Shown: positions 15,142 to 23,489, counted from the first letter of the stretch. The stretch is DNA of 36,588 bases from JAUWBF01 sp043815125 (GCA_043815125.1 JBDRJH010000456.1:1-36588), one strand, 5' to 3'. Numbers and translations: made by a program. The notes: generated from the sequence alone by a model not told the origin.

Positions 15142-15739
15142 TTGGGACGCCGACAGCCCGCGTCTGCGGAAAAACCTCATCAAGGTTCTGACCGGCATCC
15201 GGGACCAAGCCTGCGCACGCCACATGCCCGGGCTCGCCGATGCCCGGCGCTGGCACCGCGAAATGATGGCCGGACTCACCCCGCCCGACCCGGCCATGGT
15301 CGGGCGATTCCGCGGCGTTGATCCGCTCTCCGACATTGAAATTCTTGTCGGTTCATACCCCGGCGTTGCCGCCGCCCAAGTCACGGCCGAGACCTCTCGC
15401 TTCGCCGACACCCTCGCACAAATCCTCACCCACCTCGACGGCCACGTTCCTCCGGACTCAGCCCTCACTCCGGACCAACTCTCCGCAGTCATCGAGGCCT
15501 GCGCCTGGGCGCACGCCGAGTGGGTGCGCATCCACCCCTTCGCCAACGGCAACGGTCGCATCGCTCGACTCTGGGCCAACGCCATCGCGATGCGCTACAA
15601 CCTCCCGCCCTTTATCCGCCTGCGCCCGCGCCCCAACTTCGGCTACGAAACCGCCTCCGGCCAAGCCATGCTCGGCAACCACCAGCCCACCGCCCTGGCC
15701 TTCCGTCGCATGCTCGTCGCCTTCCTCGCCAACCAGTGA
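15134..15739 (+). CDS. Fic-domain protein (probable AMP-transferase toxin)
   Basis: 201 residues. The full Fic core HPFANGNGRIAR is at 134-145, with the catalytic His134 and the GNGR loop that binds the nucleotide phosphates; IARLWANAIAMRYNLPPF follows. Fic enzymes transfer AMP (sometimes other phosphate-containing groups) to Ser, Thr or Tyr of target proteins. A motif resembling the inhibitory helix (SAVIEA, 117-122) lies directly before the Fic core, but its last residue is Ala and the position is wrong for auto-inhibition. Control must then come from the overlapping RHH gene or elsewhere. The first 100 residues are a helical domain with a beta-hairpin (VDPLSDIEILVGSYPG) that could form the target-docking flap. 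Confidence 0.9.
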   Translation: MPDWDADSPRLRKNLIKVLTGIRDQACARHMPGLADARRWHREMMAGLTPPDPAMVGRFRGVDPLSDIEILVGSYPGVAAAQVTAETSRFADTLAQILTHLDGHVPPDSALTPDQLSAVIEACAWAHAEWVRIHPFANGNGRIARLWANAIAMRYNLPPFIRLRPRPNFGYETASGQAMLGNHQPTALAFRRMLVAFLANQ

Positions 15740-15789
15740 CACGAGACCACCTCCGACCATCGGCGGCAGTCCCGTCACCCGCCGAACCG

Positions 15790-15812
15790 TTTGTCACTTA
15801 TTAAGTGACAAA
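15790..15812. promoter_or_regulatory. Perfect 23-bp palindrome downstream of fic
   Basis: TTTGTCACTTA (15790-15800), a single central T (15801), and the exact complement TAAGTGACAAA (15802-15812). Being AT-rich, it stands out from GC-rich surroundings. It lies 51 bases after the fic stop and 91 bases before the next start. No T-run follows, so it fits an operator or mobile-element remnant better than an intrinsic terminator. Confidence 0.5.
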
Positions 15813-15903
15813 CTCGCGGTGCCCGCGCCCGCCTGAGAAATCCCCCGCGGCCCCTGCCCCCGCCTTGCGCCGCGGATAGAGATTGCCCACAAACGGGTTA
15901 CCC

Positions 15904-16746
15904 ATGGCCGCTCCCGACGAACAAACCTCCGCCGCAGCCGAGAAAATCCGCGCCGGACTTGAAGCACTCGGTGCCAAAAATCGTCACCCCTCCGCCTCCT
16001 CCCACACCGCGCCTCAAGCCGCCGGACGCTGGCGCCACTTTGCGCTGTGGGCCCTGGCCGCCCTCGGATTCAACGCCGCCGTCGTCGCCGTGCTGCATTA
16101 CTCGCTCGCCAACCCGCCCGTTCCGGCAACGCCCGCCATGCCGCCCACCGCCGAGACCCCGATGGAGATCGTCGACTACCCCGCACCCTCGCCCGCCATC
16201 AACGCCCCCGACGTCCACCAGTTCCAGCCGACGCAGCCCGTCGCACCCAAGCCAACCAAAGTCGGCACCATCACCGTCAACGGCCAGACGCACACCTTCC
16301 CGCTCACCCCGGCCTTGGCCCAATACCAGACCTACAACACCTATCCGTCTCCGCCCGTCGTCGTCCGCCAGCCCCGCACCAGCACCAACACCTACCGCCC
16401 GCCCGTCGTCGTGCAGCCCGCGCCCGCCACCTCCGGCGCGACCACCAGCGCACCTGCCGAGCCCAACGCGGCCGCCCACGCCGCCGTCGCCAAGGAATAC
16501 GCCTACCAACACTTCCGCTACAGCTACAAAGTCGGCTCGCAAAACTACGAAGTCACCTCGCTCAACATCACGACCACCGGCACGACCGAGGTCACCGGTT
16601 GGGGCACCCGCCACCGCACCACCGGCACCGCCGGCCTCAGCTACTACGCCAACGACGGCTTTAAGCGCACCACCCGCAAATTCGAGGTCCTCACCGAAGT
16701 CCAAAACGGCCAGGTCACCGCCAACGAGATCGACGTGAAATACTGA
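15904..16746 (+). CDS. Single-pass membrane protein with Pro/Thr-rich periplasmic linker, unknown function
   Basis: 280 residues from the ATG at 15904; an in-frame TTG 21 bases earlier is less likely. A charged cytoplasmic head of about 43 residues precedes one TM helix (HFALWALAALGFNAAVVAVLHY, about 46-67). A long Pro/Ala/Thr/Val-rich linker follows (about 70-205), then a short Tyr/Thr-rich domain (AYQHFRYSYKVGSQNYEVTSLNI... VTGWGTRHRTTGTAGLSYY). The layout resembles TonB-like or cell-wall-spanning proteins, but no family motif is visible. It lies between the Fic pair and the restriction operon and is 83 bases from the latter. Confidence 0.65.
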   Translation: MAAPDEQTSAAAEKIRAGLEALGAKNRHPSASSHTAPQAAGRWRHFALWALAALGFNAAVVAVLHYSLANPPVPATPAMPPTAETPMEIVDYPAPSPAINAPDVHQFQPTQPVAPKPTKVGTITVNGQTHTFPLTPALAQYQTYNTYPSPPVVVRQPRTSTNTYRPPVVVQPAPATSGATTSAPAEPNAAAHAAVAKEYAYQHFRYSYKVGSQNYEVTSLNITTTGTTEVTGWGTRHRTTGTAGLSYYANDGFKRTTRKFEVLTEVQNGQVTANEIDVKY

Positions 16747-16829
16747 CAAATTCGCCACACCGCCCGCCTCCGCATTTCGCTCCGCCGCACTTGCCCCCAG
16801 ACTCCCGCCAGCCCACAAACGCCTTACGC

Positions 16830-19800
16830 ATGGCCGACTCCGACGCGCAACCCTCCACCCCGGTCGACACCGCCGTCGCCAAATTCATCGCCCGCTGGTC
16901 CAAGGCCGAGGCCGCCGAACGCGCCAACTACCAGATGTTCCTCACCGAACTCTGCGACCTCCTCGGCGTCGACCACCCCGATCCCGCCGGTGCCGACAAC
17001 GCCTTTAACCGCTACGTCTTCGACCGCTCCATCGTCCGCACCAAACACGACAGCACCACGGTCACCGTTTACGCCGACCTCTACAAACGCGGCTCCTTCA
17101 TCCTCGAAACCAAGCAGGGCGCCAACGCCAAGTCCGGCGCCGACTCCGCCCAACTCGGCCTCCTGTCCGAAGACCCCGCCAACACCAAAACCGGCCACGG
17201 CGTCCGCGGCACCGCGCAATGGGACCGCGCCCTCGAACGCGCCTACAACCAGGCCCGCGGCTACATCCGCGACCTCCCCGCCCACGAAGGCCGCCCGCCC
17301 TTCCTCATCGTCTGCGACGTCGGCTACGTCATCGAACTCTACTCCGAGTTCACCTGCACCGGCGGCACCTACGTCCGCTTCCCCGATCCCAAGAGCCACC
17401 GCATCCACCTCGACGACCTGCGCGACGAAAAAATCCGCCAACGCCTCCGTGCCGTCTGGACCGATCCCCTCTCCCTCGACCCCTCGCGCCACGCCGCGCG
17501 CGTCACCCGCGAAGTCGCCGAACACCTCGCCCGCCTCGCCGGCTCGCTCGAGGCCGACGGCCACTCCCCCCAGGCCATCGCCACCTTCCTCCAACGCTGC
17601 CTCTTCACCATGTTCGCCGAAGACACCGGGCTCCTCCCCCCGGGCGCCTTCATCGACATGCTCATCAAGCTCAAAGACCACCCCGAAGGCTTCGCCATCA
17701 CCGCCCAAAACCTCTGGCGCGACATGGCCTCCGGCAACCCATGGTCCGTCGCCCTCATGCAAAAGATCGCCTACTTCAACGGCGGCCTTTTCGAAAACGC
17801 CACCGCCCTCCCCCTCTCCTCCGCCCAGATCGCCCTCCTCATCGGCGCCGCCAAACCCGACTGGTCCGACGTCGAACCCGCCATCTTCGGCACCCTCCTC
17901 GAACGCGCCCTCTCCCCGCGCGACCGCCACAAACTCGGCGCCCACTACACCCCCCGCAGCTACGTCGAACGCCTCGTCAAACCCACGATAATAGACCCCC
18001 TTCGCGCCCGTTGGGACGACGCCAAGACCGCCGCCGCCCAGCTCGACGCCGCCGGCGACCGCCCCGGCGCTCTCAAGCTGATAAAAGCCTACCACCACGA
18101 ACTCTGCCGCATCACCGTCCTCGACCCCGCCTGCGGCTCCGGCAACTTCCTCTACGTCACCCTCGAGCACATGAAACGCCTCGAAGGCGAAGTGCTCGAA
18201 CTCCTCGAAGCCCTCGGCGACACCGAGCTCACCTTCGAAATGGAGCAGTTCAAAGTCCGCCCCCAGCAATTTCACGGCCTCGAAATCAACGCCCAAGCCG
18301 TTGCCATCGCCCAACTCGTCCTCTGGATCGGCTACTTCCAGTGGCACAAAAAAAACACCGGCCAGGCCGACACCGGCGACCGCCCCCTCCTGCCCAAGGA
18401 ACAAACCATCCGCGCCCAGGACGCCGTCCTCGCCTACGACAAAAAACTCCCGCGCAAAGACGCCGACGGCCAGTTCGTCACCATCTGGGACGGCCGCACC
18501 ACCAAACCCCACCCCGTCACCCAACGCGAAGTCCCCGACGAATCCGCCCGCATCCCCGTTTACGACTACACCAACCCCCGCCGCGCCGACTGGCCCAAGA
18601 CCGACTACATCGTCGGCAACCCGCCCTTCATCGGCGCCTCCCGCATGCGCGACCTCCTCGGCGACGGCTACACCGAAGCCCTCCGTGCCACCTGGAAAGG
18701 CGACGTCCCCGACTCCGCCGACTTCGTCATGTTCTGGTGGGAAAAAGCCGCCGCCCTCACCCGCGCCGGCCACGCCCGCCGCTTCGGCTTCATCACCACC
18801 AACAGCATTCACCAAACCTTCAACCGCCGCGTCCTCGAAAAACACCTCGGCGACCCCAAGACCCCGCTCACCGTCGCCTACGCCATCCCCGACCACCCCT
18901 GGGTCGACAGCACCGACGGCGCCGCCGTGCGCATCGCCATGACCGTCGCCACCACCGACCCCGTCATCGGTGAACTCAACCGCGTCACCGAAGAAACCGA
19001 AGTCGAAAACGGCGAACACCGCGTCGAACTCGACACCGACCTCGGCAAGATCGCGGCTAATCTGAAGATCGGTGCGGATCTGACATCGGTGTTTTCACTC
19101 CAAGCCAATCAGGGACTCGCATCCGAAGGGATTAAGCCACACGGCATGGGATTCGTGCTCAGCAGGGCTGAACGCCAGAAATTCATCGAGTCCGACGCGA
19201 CCACAAAGCCCTACATCAAGCCTTATAAAAACGGGCGCGATATGACACAGACTGATCGCGACGTATTTATTATAGACTTACATGGCCTCACCGATCTGGA
19301 AGTCAGAGCCAAAGTGCCGTCGATTTACCAACACGTCTACGACAACGTAAGACCCGAGAGGCTTGAAAACAAGGAGGCCTATCGACGTGAGAATTGGTGG
19401 CTGTTTGGTCGGAAAAACACCGACATGCGGAATGCGATTTCCGACCTCACTAGATATCTTGTCTCGGTTAAGACCGCAAAACATCGCGTGTTTCAATTTG
19501 TGGAGGCACCAACGCTTCCAGACAGCAAATTGATATGCGTGTCGATGGATGACTCAACGGCATGCGGAGTATTGTCCTCAGTTATTCACGGCATTTGGAC
19601 ACTCAATATCGGAGCCAGACTAGGATTCGGAAATGACCCAACATATGTGGTTGGCTCTAGCTTCAATAAGTTCCCCTTCCCCGACCTCCCGGAAACCGAA
19701 CCGCTGAAGGCCAAAATCCGCGACCTCGGCGAGCAGTTGGATGCGCACCGCAAGCGCCAGCAGGCGGCCCATGCCGACCTCACGCTCACCGGACTCTACA

Positions 19801-20348
19801 ACGTAGTGGAAAAGTTGCGACGCGAGGAACCCCTCACCGACAAGGAGCGCCAGATCCACGACGACGGCCTCGCCGCCGTGCTCAAACAGCTGCACGACGA
19901 GCTCGATACGGCGGTCCTCGCCGCCTACGGCTGGGCCGACCTCGCCACCAAGGTGCCCCTCGCCGACCGCCTCGCCCGCGGCGACGAAACGCTTGAGCAG
20001 GCCCTGCTCACCCGCCTCGTCGCCCTCAACCACGCCCGCGCCGCCGAGGAAGCCAAGGGCACCATCCGCTGGCTCCGCCCCGACTACCAAAACCCGCAGG
20101 GTGCGACCAAGGCCGCCACCCAAACCGCCCTCGACGTCGACGACGGTGAAGCCAAGCCCGCGACGCCCGCCGCCAAGCTCCCCTGGCCCGCGACCCTCCC
20201 CGACCGCGTCGCCGCCCTCCGCGCCCTCCTCCCCTCGACCGGCCCCGACGCGTCGGCCCTCGCCGCCCACTTCGGCAAAAAGACCAAGCTCCGCCTCCAG
20301 GAAATCACCCAAATCCTCACCACCCTAAAACAACTCGGCCAGCTGTAA
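16830..20348 (+). CDS. MmeI-like (type IIL) combined restriction-modification enzyme
   Basis: 1172 residues from the ATG at 16830 (an upstream TTG is less likely). One chain carries both activities. The nuclease motif D-X9-ExK has Asp83, Glu93 and Lys95, the same spacing as in MmeI. A helical linker follows. The N6-adenine methyltransferase has SAM-binding motif I DPACGSGNF (432-440) and catalytic motif IV NPPF (597-600). A target-recognition region (about 740-950) and a helical C-terminal tail complete it. Such enzymes methylate one strand of a short site and cut about 20 bases away. It is longer than MmeI (919 residues), mostly through the linker and tail. Bases 19050-19680 are much less GC-rich than their flanks. 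First gene of a five-gene same-strand run. Confidence 0.88.
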   Translation: MADSDAQPSTPVDTAVAKFIARWSKAEAAERANYQMFLTELCDLLGVDHPDPAGADNAFNRYVFDRSIVRTKHDSTTVTVYADLYKRGSFILETKQGANAKSGADSAQLGLLSEDPANTKTGHGVRGTAQWDRALERAYNQARGYIRDLPAHEGRPPFLIVCDVGYVIELYSEFTCTGGTYVRFPDPKSHRIHLDDLRDEKIRQRLRAVWTDPLSLDPSRHAARVTREVAEHLARLAGSLEADGHSPQAIATFLQRCLFTMFAEDTGLLPPGAFIDMLIKLKDHPEGFAITAQNLWRDMASGNPWSVALMQKIAYFNGGLFENATALPLSSAQIALLIGAAKPDWSDVEPAIFGTLLERALSPRDRHKLGAHYTPRSYVERLVKPTIIDPLRARWDDAKTAAAQLDAAGDRPGALKLIKAYHHELCRITVLDPACGSGNFLYVTLEHMKRLEGEVLELLEALGDTELTFEMEQFKVRPQQFHGLEINAQAVAIAQLVLWIGYFQWHKKNTGQADTGDRPLLPKEQTIRAQDAVLAYDKKLPRKDADGQFVTIWDGRTTKPHPVTQREVPDESARIPVYDYTNPRRADWPKTDYIVGNPPFIGASRMRDLLGDGYTEALRATWKGDVPDSADFVMFWWEKAAALTRAGHARRFGFITTNSIHQTFNRRVLEKHLGDPKTPLTVAYAIPDHPWVDSTDGAAVRIAMTVATTDPVIGELNRVTEETEVENGEHRVELDTDLGKIAANLKIGADLTSVFSLQANQGLASEGIKPHGMGFVLSRAERQKFIESDATTKPYIKPYKNGRDMTQTDRDVFIIDLHGLTDLEVRAKVPSIYQHVYDNVRPERLENKEAYRRENWWLFGRKNTDMRNAISDLTRYLVSVKTAKHRVFQFVEAPTLPDSKLICVSMDDSTACGVLSSVIHGIWTLNIGARLGFGNDPTYVVGSSFNKFPFPDLPETEPLKAKIRDLGEQLDAHRKRQQAAHADLTLTGLYNVVEKLRREEPLTDKERQIHDDGLAAVLKQLHDELDTAVLAAYGWADLATKVPLADRLARGDETLEQALLTRLVALNHARAAEEAKGTIRWLRPDYQNPQGATKAATQTALDVDDGEAKPATPAAKLPWPATLPDRVAALRALLPSTGPDASALAAHFGKKTKLRLQEITQILTTLKQLGQL

Positions 20349-20366
20349 GCTGTCTCCTTCATCACC

Positions 20367-21293
20367 ATGGCCATTCCCATTCTCGATGACATCCGCCGCC
20401 CGGCCCTCGAGCTACTCGCTGAACACAGCGAACTCACACGCGTGCGAGACGTATTTGAACTCCTCGCACCGCGTTTTCACCTCACCGACGAGGATATGGC
20501 GCAGATTCTCCCAAGTGGAACTCAACTCACGTGGCACAACCGGGTAAACTGGGCCTGTTACGATCTATACCGTGCGGGTGCTCTCAATCGGCCACAGAAG
20601 GGTCAGTATCAGATCAACGATTTTGGTCGGAAAATTTTGGCCGAAGGCCCGGAGCGACTTACTCGCACTTATCTGACCAAAGTATCCGAAAAATTCGCCG
20701 CATTTGCATCGCCCTCACGCGAAGACGCCAACGTAAGTCATACCCCCGAGACAAAGGATGAAGCCCCCGTCAGCACTACCCCCGATGAAGCTATTGGTGA
20801 CGCGTTAAAAACGTTGGAAAAATCGCTGCGCGCCGACTTGCTCGAACAACTCGCGGCCGTCGACCCATTCCGCTTCGAGCAGATCGTTTTGGACCTGTTG
20901 GTTAAGATGGGCTACGGTGGCTCCCGCGAGGAAGCAGCGCGCAGAACCAAAGCGTCCAACGACGAGGGCATTGATGGTGTCATCAACGAGGACCGCCTGG
21001 GTTTGGACGTCGTCTATGTGCAGGCCAAACGTTGGCAGGGCACCGTAGGACGAAAGGAAATCCAGGCGTTCGTGGGGGCATTGGCCGGACAGCAAGCGAC
21101 CAAGGGTATTTTCATCACCACGAGTTCCTACAACCAGAACGCCATAGATTACGCGGCCAAGGTGAACCAACGCGTCATCCTGATCGACGGACTGCGCTTG
21201 GCTGACCTCATGATCGAGCACAACATCGGCGTCTCCACCGTGCGCACCATCGCCATCAAGCGCCTAGACAGCGACTACTTCGAGGCGGAGTAA
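20367..21293 (+). CDS. Mrr-type restriction endonuclease
   Basis: 308 residues. Residues 1-95 form the Mrr N-terminal winged-helix domain (IRRPALELLAEHSELTRVRDVFELLAPRFHLT... GQYQINDFGRKIL). After a linker, the catalytic domain (about 165-300) has the PD-(D/E)xK variant GIDGVINEDR (Asp203) and VQAKRW (QAK at 219-221), followed by IQAFVGALAGQQATKGIFITTSSYNQNA. Mrr enzymes cut modified DNA, or DNA under certain stresses; they usually recognise methylated adenine or cytosine. Its start is 18 bases after the type IIL enzyme. An Mrr beside a methyltransferase must tolerate that host mark. Confidence 0.92.
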   Translation: MAIPILDDIRRPALELLAEHSELTRVRDVFELLAPRFHLTDEDMAQILPSGTQLTWHNRVNWACYDLYRAGALNRPQKGQYQINDFGRKILAEGPERLTRTYLTKVSEKFAAFASPSREDANVSHTPETKDEAPVSTTPDEAIGDALKTLEKSLRADLLEQLAAVDPFRFEQIVLDLLVKMGYGGSREEAARRTKASNDEGIDGVINEDRLGLDVVYVQAKRWQGTVGRKEIQAFVGALAGQQATKGIFITTSSYNQNAIDYAAKVNQRVILIDGLRLADLMIEHNIGVSTVRTIAIKRLDSDYFEAE

Positions 21294-21307
21294 CTCCGTT
21301 AAAACCC

Positions 21308-21769
21308 ATGACCTATCCCTACACGCCATCGCATATCCACGAGTTTGTGCAGGCCGCCAAGGTCGTGCGCGAAAACACCGAACTGTCCGTCGTGCGCCGT
21401 GGCGATGCCGGGGCGGGCTTTGATGTTACGCTGGATATCGTGGGCGGGGCCTATGTCGACATGCGCTACCTCGGCAAGGCCACCGATGTCAGCCAGCCAC
21501 CCAGCTACGAGGGCAACTTGATTCTGGCCGGCCACCGGGTGCGTGGTGTCGGCCATAACCACGTAGGGCGAAACAACCTGCGGGCCAAGCAACGCATCCC
21601 CGCCGGCTGGCATCAAAACCGCGTAGACCCCAATTTGCCGACGACCGACGCTGAATACAATCGGCACGAACCTTTGAGCAACTTTGCGCCCACCGACTTT
21701 GCGGATTTTATTGGCAAATGCGCCCTGCTCTGGGCGATTGACTTGAAGACACCGGAGGTGCTGCTGTGA
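21308..21769 (+). CDS. Uncharacterised protein of the defence operon (153 residues)
   Basis: Starts 14 bases after mrr and overlaps the next start by four bases, so it is part of the operon. It is a mixed alpha/beta protein without signal peptide or TM helix. Notable is a His/Asn-rich centre (AGHRVRGVGHNHVGRNNLRAKQRIPAGWHQNRVDPNLP), which could be a metal or nucleic-acid site, and the C-terminal helix DFADFIGKCALLWAIDL. I cannot assign a family with confidence. Context suggests a role with the DUF1828-like partner translated right after it. Confidence 0.65.
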   Translation: MTYPYTPSHIHEFVQAAKVVRENTELSVVRRGDAGAGFDVTLDIVGGAYVDMRYLGKATDVSQPPSYEGNLILAGHRVRGVGHNHVGRNNLRAKQRIPAGWHQNRVDPNLPTTDAEYNRHEPLSNFAPTDFADFIGKCALLWAIDLKTPEVLL

Positions 21770-22560
21770 ACCCTGTCGAAACCACGCCTTCCCCCTCAAT
21801 CCTGCGCGATAGCCTCCAGAACTTCTGGCAGGATTCGCTGGAAATCGCCCAAACGCCCTACGGTCTGGAATTTGCCGTGCCGCAGTCCTACCCCGACGGC
21901 TGGCAAATCGTCCTGAAGTTGACCATGCCCACCGCCACCACCGCCCGCTTGAGCGATGGTGGCAAGACGCTCTGGCAGTTGGCTCAGACAGGCCAAAACA
22001 TCGACGATGGCGTGCCGGCCCAGCGCATTCGGGAATTGTGCGATGCCTATCAACTCAAACGCGACGGCTGGGAGCTGTTCCGCTTTGTGCCGTGGCCCGT
22101 TGGTGGAGCTGAGATTCACCTCTTTACCGAGGCATTGATCGGCATTGCCTACCTTGCCTACCTGCACGAGCCCGCGGCCAAGACCATGAACGTCGCCCGG
22201 GAGACCGTGGAAAAGGTTTTCCGGGAGCGTCACATCGAGGCCAAGACCAACCACCGGCTCGCCGGCAAGTTGGAGAAACGTATCACCGTGGACTACTTTG
22301 CCACCCCGCGTCGTTCCGTGGCCGTGCAAGTCCTGGGACGCCGCGGTGTGGTTACCAGCTACATGGAGCAATGGGGCTTTCGCTGGCGCGATCTGCACGA
22401 CGCCCACCCCAGCCTGCTGCGCGTGATGCTTTACGATCCGGCCGTGCAAGACGTCGACTCTACGGCAACCGCCATCGGTGAAGCGGTCTGCGACTACTTC
22501 GGTCCGTATGACAACGTCACCCGTCTGCACGATCTGCTGGACGTGGCGTCACGCCATTAA
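21766..22560 (+). CDS. DUF1828-like protein
   Basis: 264 residues, GTG start overlapping the preceding stop (GTGA), so translation is coupled. The N-terminal third (GLEFAVPQSYPDGWQIVLKLTM, then TARLSDGGKTLWQLAQTG) matches the DUF1828 pattern of a small beta domain followed by a (S/D)DGGxT turn. The rest contains a helical middle (AAKTMNVARETVEKVFRERHIEAKTN) and a beta-rich end (KRITVDYFATPRRSVAVQVLGRRG) that resembles DUF1829-type C-termini. Such proteins occur in phage and mobile-element settings, mechanism unknown to me. It probably forms a functional pair with the 153-residue protein upstream. Confidence 0.68.
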   Translation: MNPVETTPSPSILRDSLQNFWQDSLEIAQTPYGLEFAVPQSYPDGWQIVLKLTMPTATTARLSDGGKTLWQLAQTGQNIDDGVPAQRIRELCDAYQLKRDGWELFRFVPWPVGGAEIHLFTEALIGIAYLAYLHEPAAKTMNVARETVEKVFRERHIEAKTNHRLAGKLEKRITVDYFATPRRSVAVQVLGRRGVVTSYMEQWGFRWRDLHDAHPSLLRVMLYDPAVQDVDSTATAIGEAVCDYFGPYDNVTRLHDLLDVASRH

Positions 22561-22572
22561 GCAAGACAGACG

Positions 22573-23463
22573 ATGAAGGAGTGGTGGATTTTAATCCCGA
22601 TCAGTATCTATCTGACTGCAGTCATCGGTTCGCTATACGGTGCCCGTAAACTCCGGCCAACGCGTTGGCCGTTTAAGGCAGAAGACCGACTGCTGCGTGG
22701 CCCGGGTGAGTCGCTGCGCAAGGAAGTAGCGCAAATCGATGAGTCCATGATCTTCGAATTAGCCGGCGGAACGATAGTCGCTCTACTGGTTTTACCCGTC
22801 TCTGCCTGGGTGGCGAAATTCTTAGGCTTCGGCACCAAGCAGGTAATCTTCACCGCAACAGTTTGGTTTCTGGTCGCTACGCTTCTCAGCACACGGCGAA
22901 TCTTTGCGTTATGGAAGAAACGCCAAAACTACTACCTCGGCTGGTTCGGTGAGCGAGTCGTAGCCGAGAAGCTGGCCCCGCTGCGGTTCTCCGGTTGGCG
23001 CGTGTTTCACGACGTTCCGTTCGTCAGCAACGGCAAAACGTTTAACATCGACCATGTCGTGGTCGGTGAAGGCGGCCTGTTCGTCATTGAGACCAAGACC
23101 CGCCGCAAAGGCGGTAACCGAGGCCCCGAGCCCGACGACGTTGTCCATTTCGACGGTCACGCTTTGCACTGGCCGCGCTGCAAAGACGACACCGGCGGTC
23201 TCGATCAAGCGGAAACCAACGCGAAGACGCTCACCAAGTGGCTGGCTGAAGAAATCGGCGAAAACGTGCCCGCCAGCCCTATCTTGGTCATCCCCGGCTG
23301 GACACTGAAATTCACCGGCACCGGCCCACGCCGCACCTGCCGTGTCGATAGCGCCAATTGGATTCAAAACACCTTCAAGGATCTGAAACCCATTCTTTCC
23401 CCCAAGACCGCCGACCTCATCACCCGCCGCCTGCTCGCCAAGTGCCGCGACGTGGAGAATTGA
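22573..23463 (+). CDS. Membrane-anchored NERD (nuclease-related) domain protein
   Basis: 296 residues. There are hydrophobic segments at the N-terminus (WWILIPISIYLTAVIGSLYGA) and at about 65-100 (GGTIVALLVLPVSAWVAKFLGF, VIFTATVWFLVATLL). The NERD domain follows from about 117: WFGERVVAEKL, VFHDVPFVSNGKTFNIDHVVVGEGGLFVIETKTRR. The Asp of NIDHVVV and Glu-x-Lys of VIETKTR form the PD-(D/E)xK-like triad expected of a DNase. NERD domains occur in defence and plasmid proteins. It is last in the operon, 12 bases after the DUF1828-like gene, and would place a nuclease at the inner membrane where phage DNA enters. Confidence 0.85.
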   Translation: MKEWWILIPISIYLTAVIGSLYGARKLRPTRWPFKAEDRLLRGPGESLRKEVAQIDESMIFELAGGTIVALLVLPVSAWVAKFLGFGTKQVIFTATVWFLVATLLSTRRIFALWKKRQNYYLGWFGERVVAEKLAPLRFSGWRVFHDVPFVSNGKTFNIDHVVVGEGGLFVIETKTRRKGGNRGPEPDDVVHFDGHALHWPRCKDDTGGLDQAETNAKTLTKWLAEEIGENVPASPILVIPGWTLKFTGTGPRRTCRVDSANWIQNTFKDLKPILSPKTADLITRRLLAKCRDVEN

Positions 23464-23475
23464 TCGATCTGTTCC

Positions 23476-23489
23476 CTGTCTGCAGACAG
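23476..23489. repeat. 14-bp perfect palindrome after the NERD gene
   Basis: CTGTCTGCAGACAG lies 13 bases after the NERD stop. It is the first of several dyads in the 467-base non-coding stretch 23464-23930. Others are GTGAG/CTCAC (23583-23598) and GCACGA/TCGTGC (23653-23666). No coding frame in this stretch looks real. Confidence 0.5.

Noticed and set aside
15790..15812. Chromosome dimer resolution (dif) site
   Set aside because: dif sites have two 11-bp arms around a 6-bp centre; here the centre is one base and the arms do not resemble dif.
16824..19019. 731-residue open frame antisense to the type IIL enzyme
   Set aside because: It is Gly/Val/Ala/Glu-rich without motifs and mirrors the codon bias of the real gene on the other strand.
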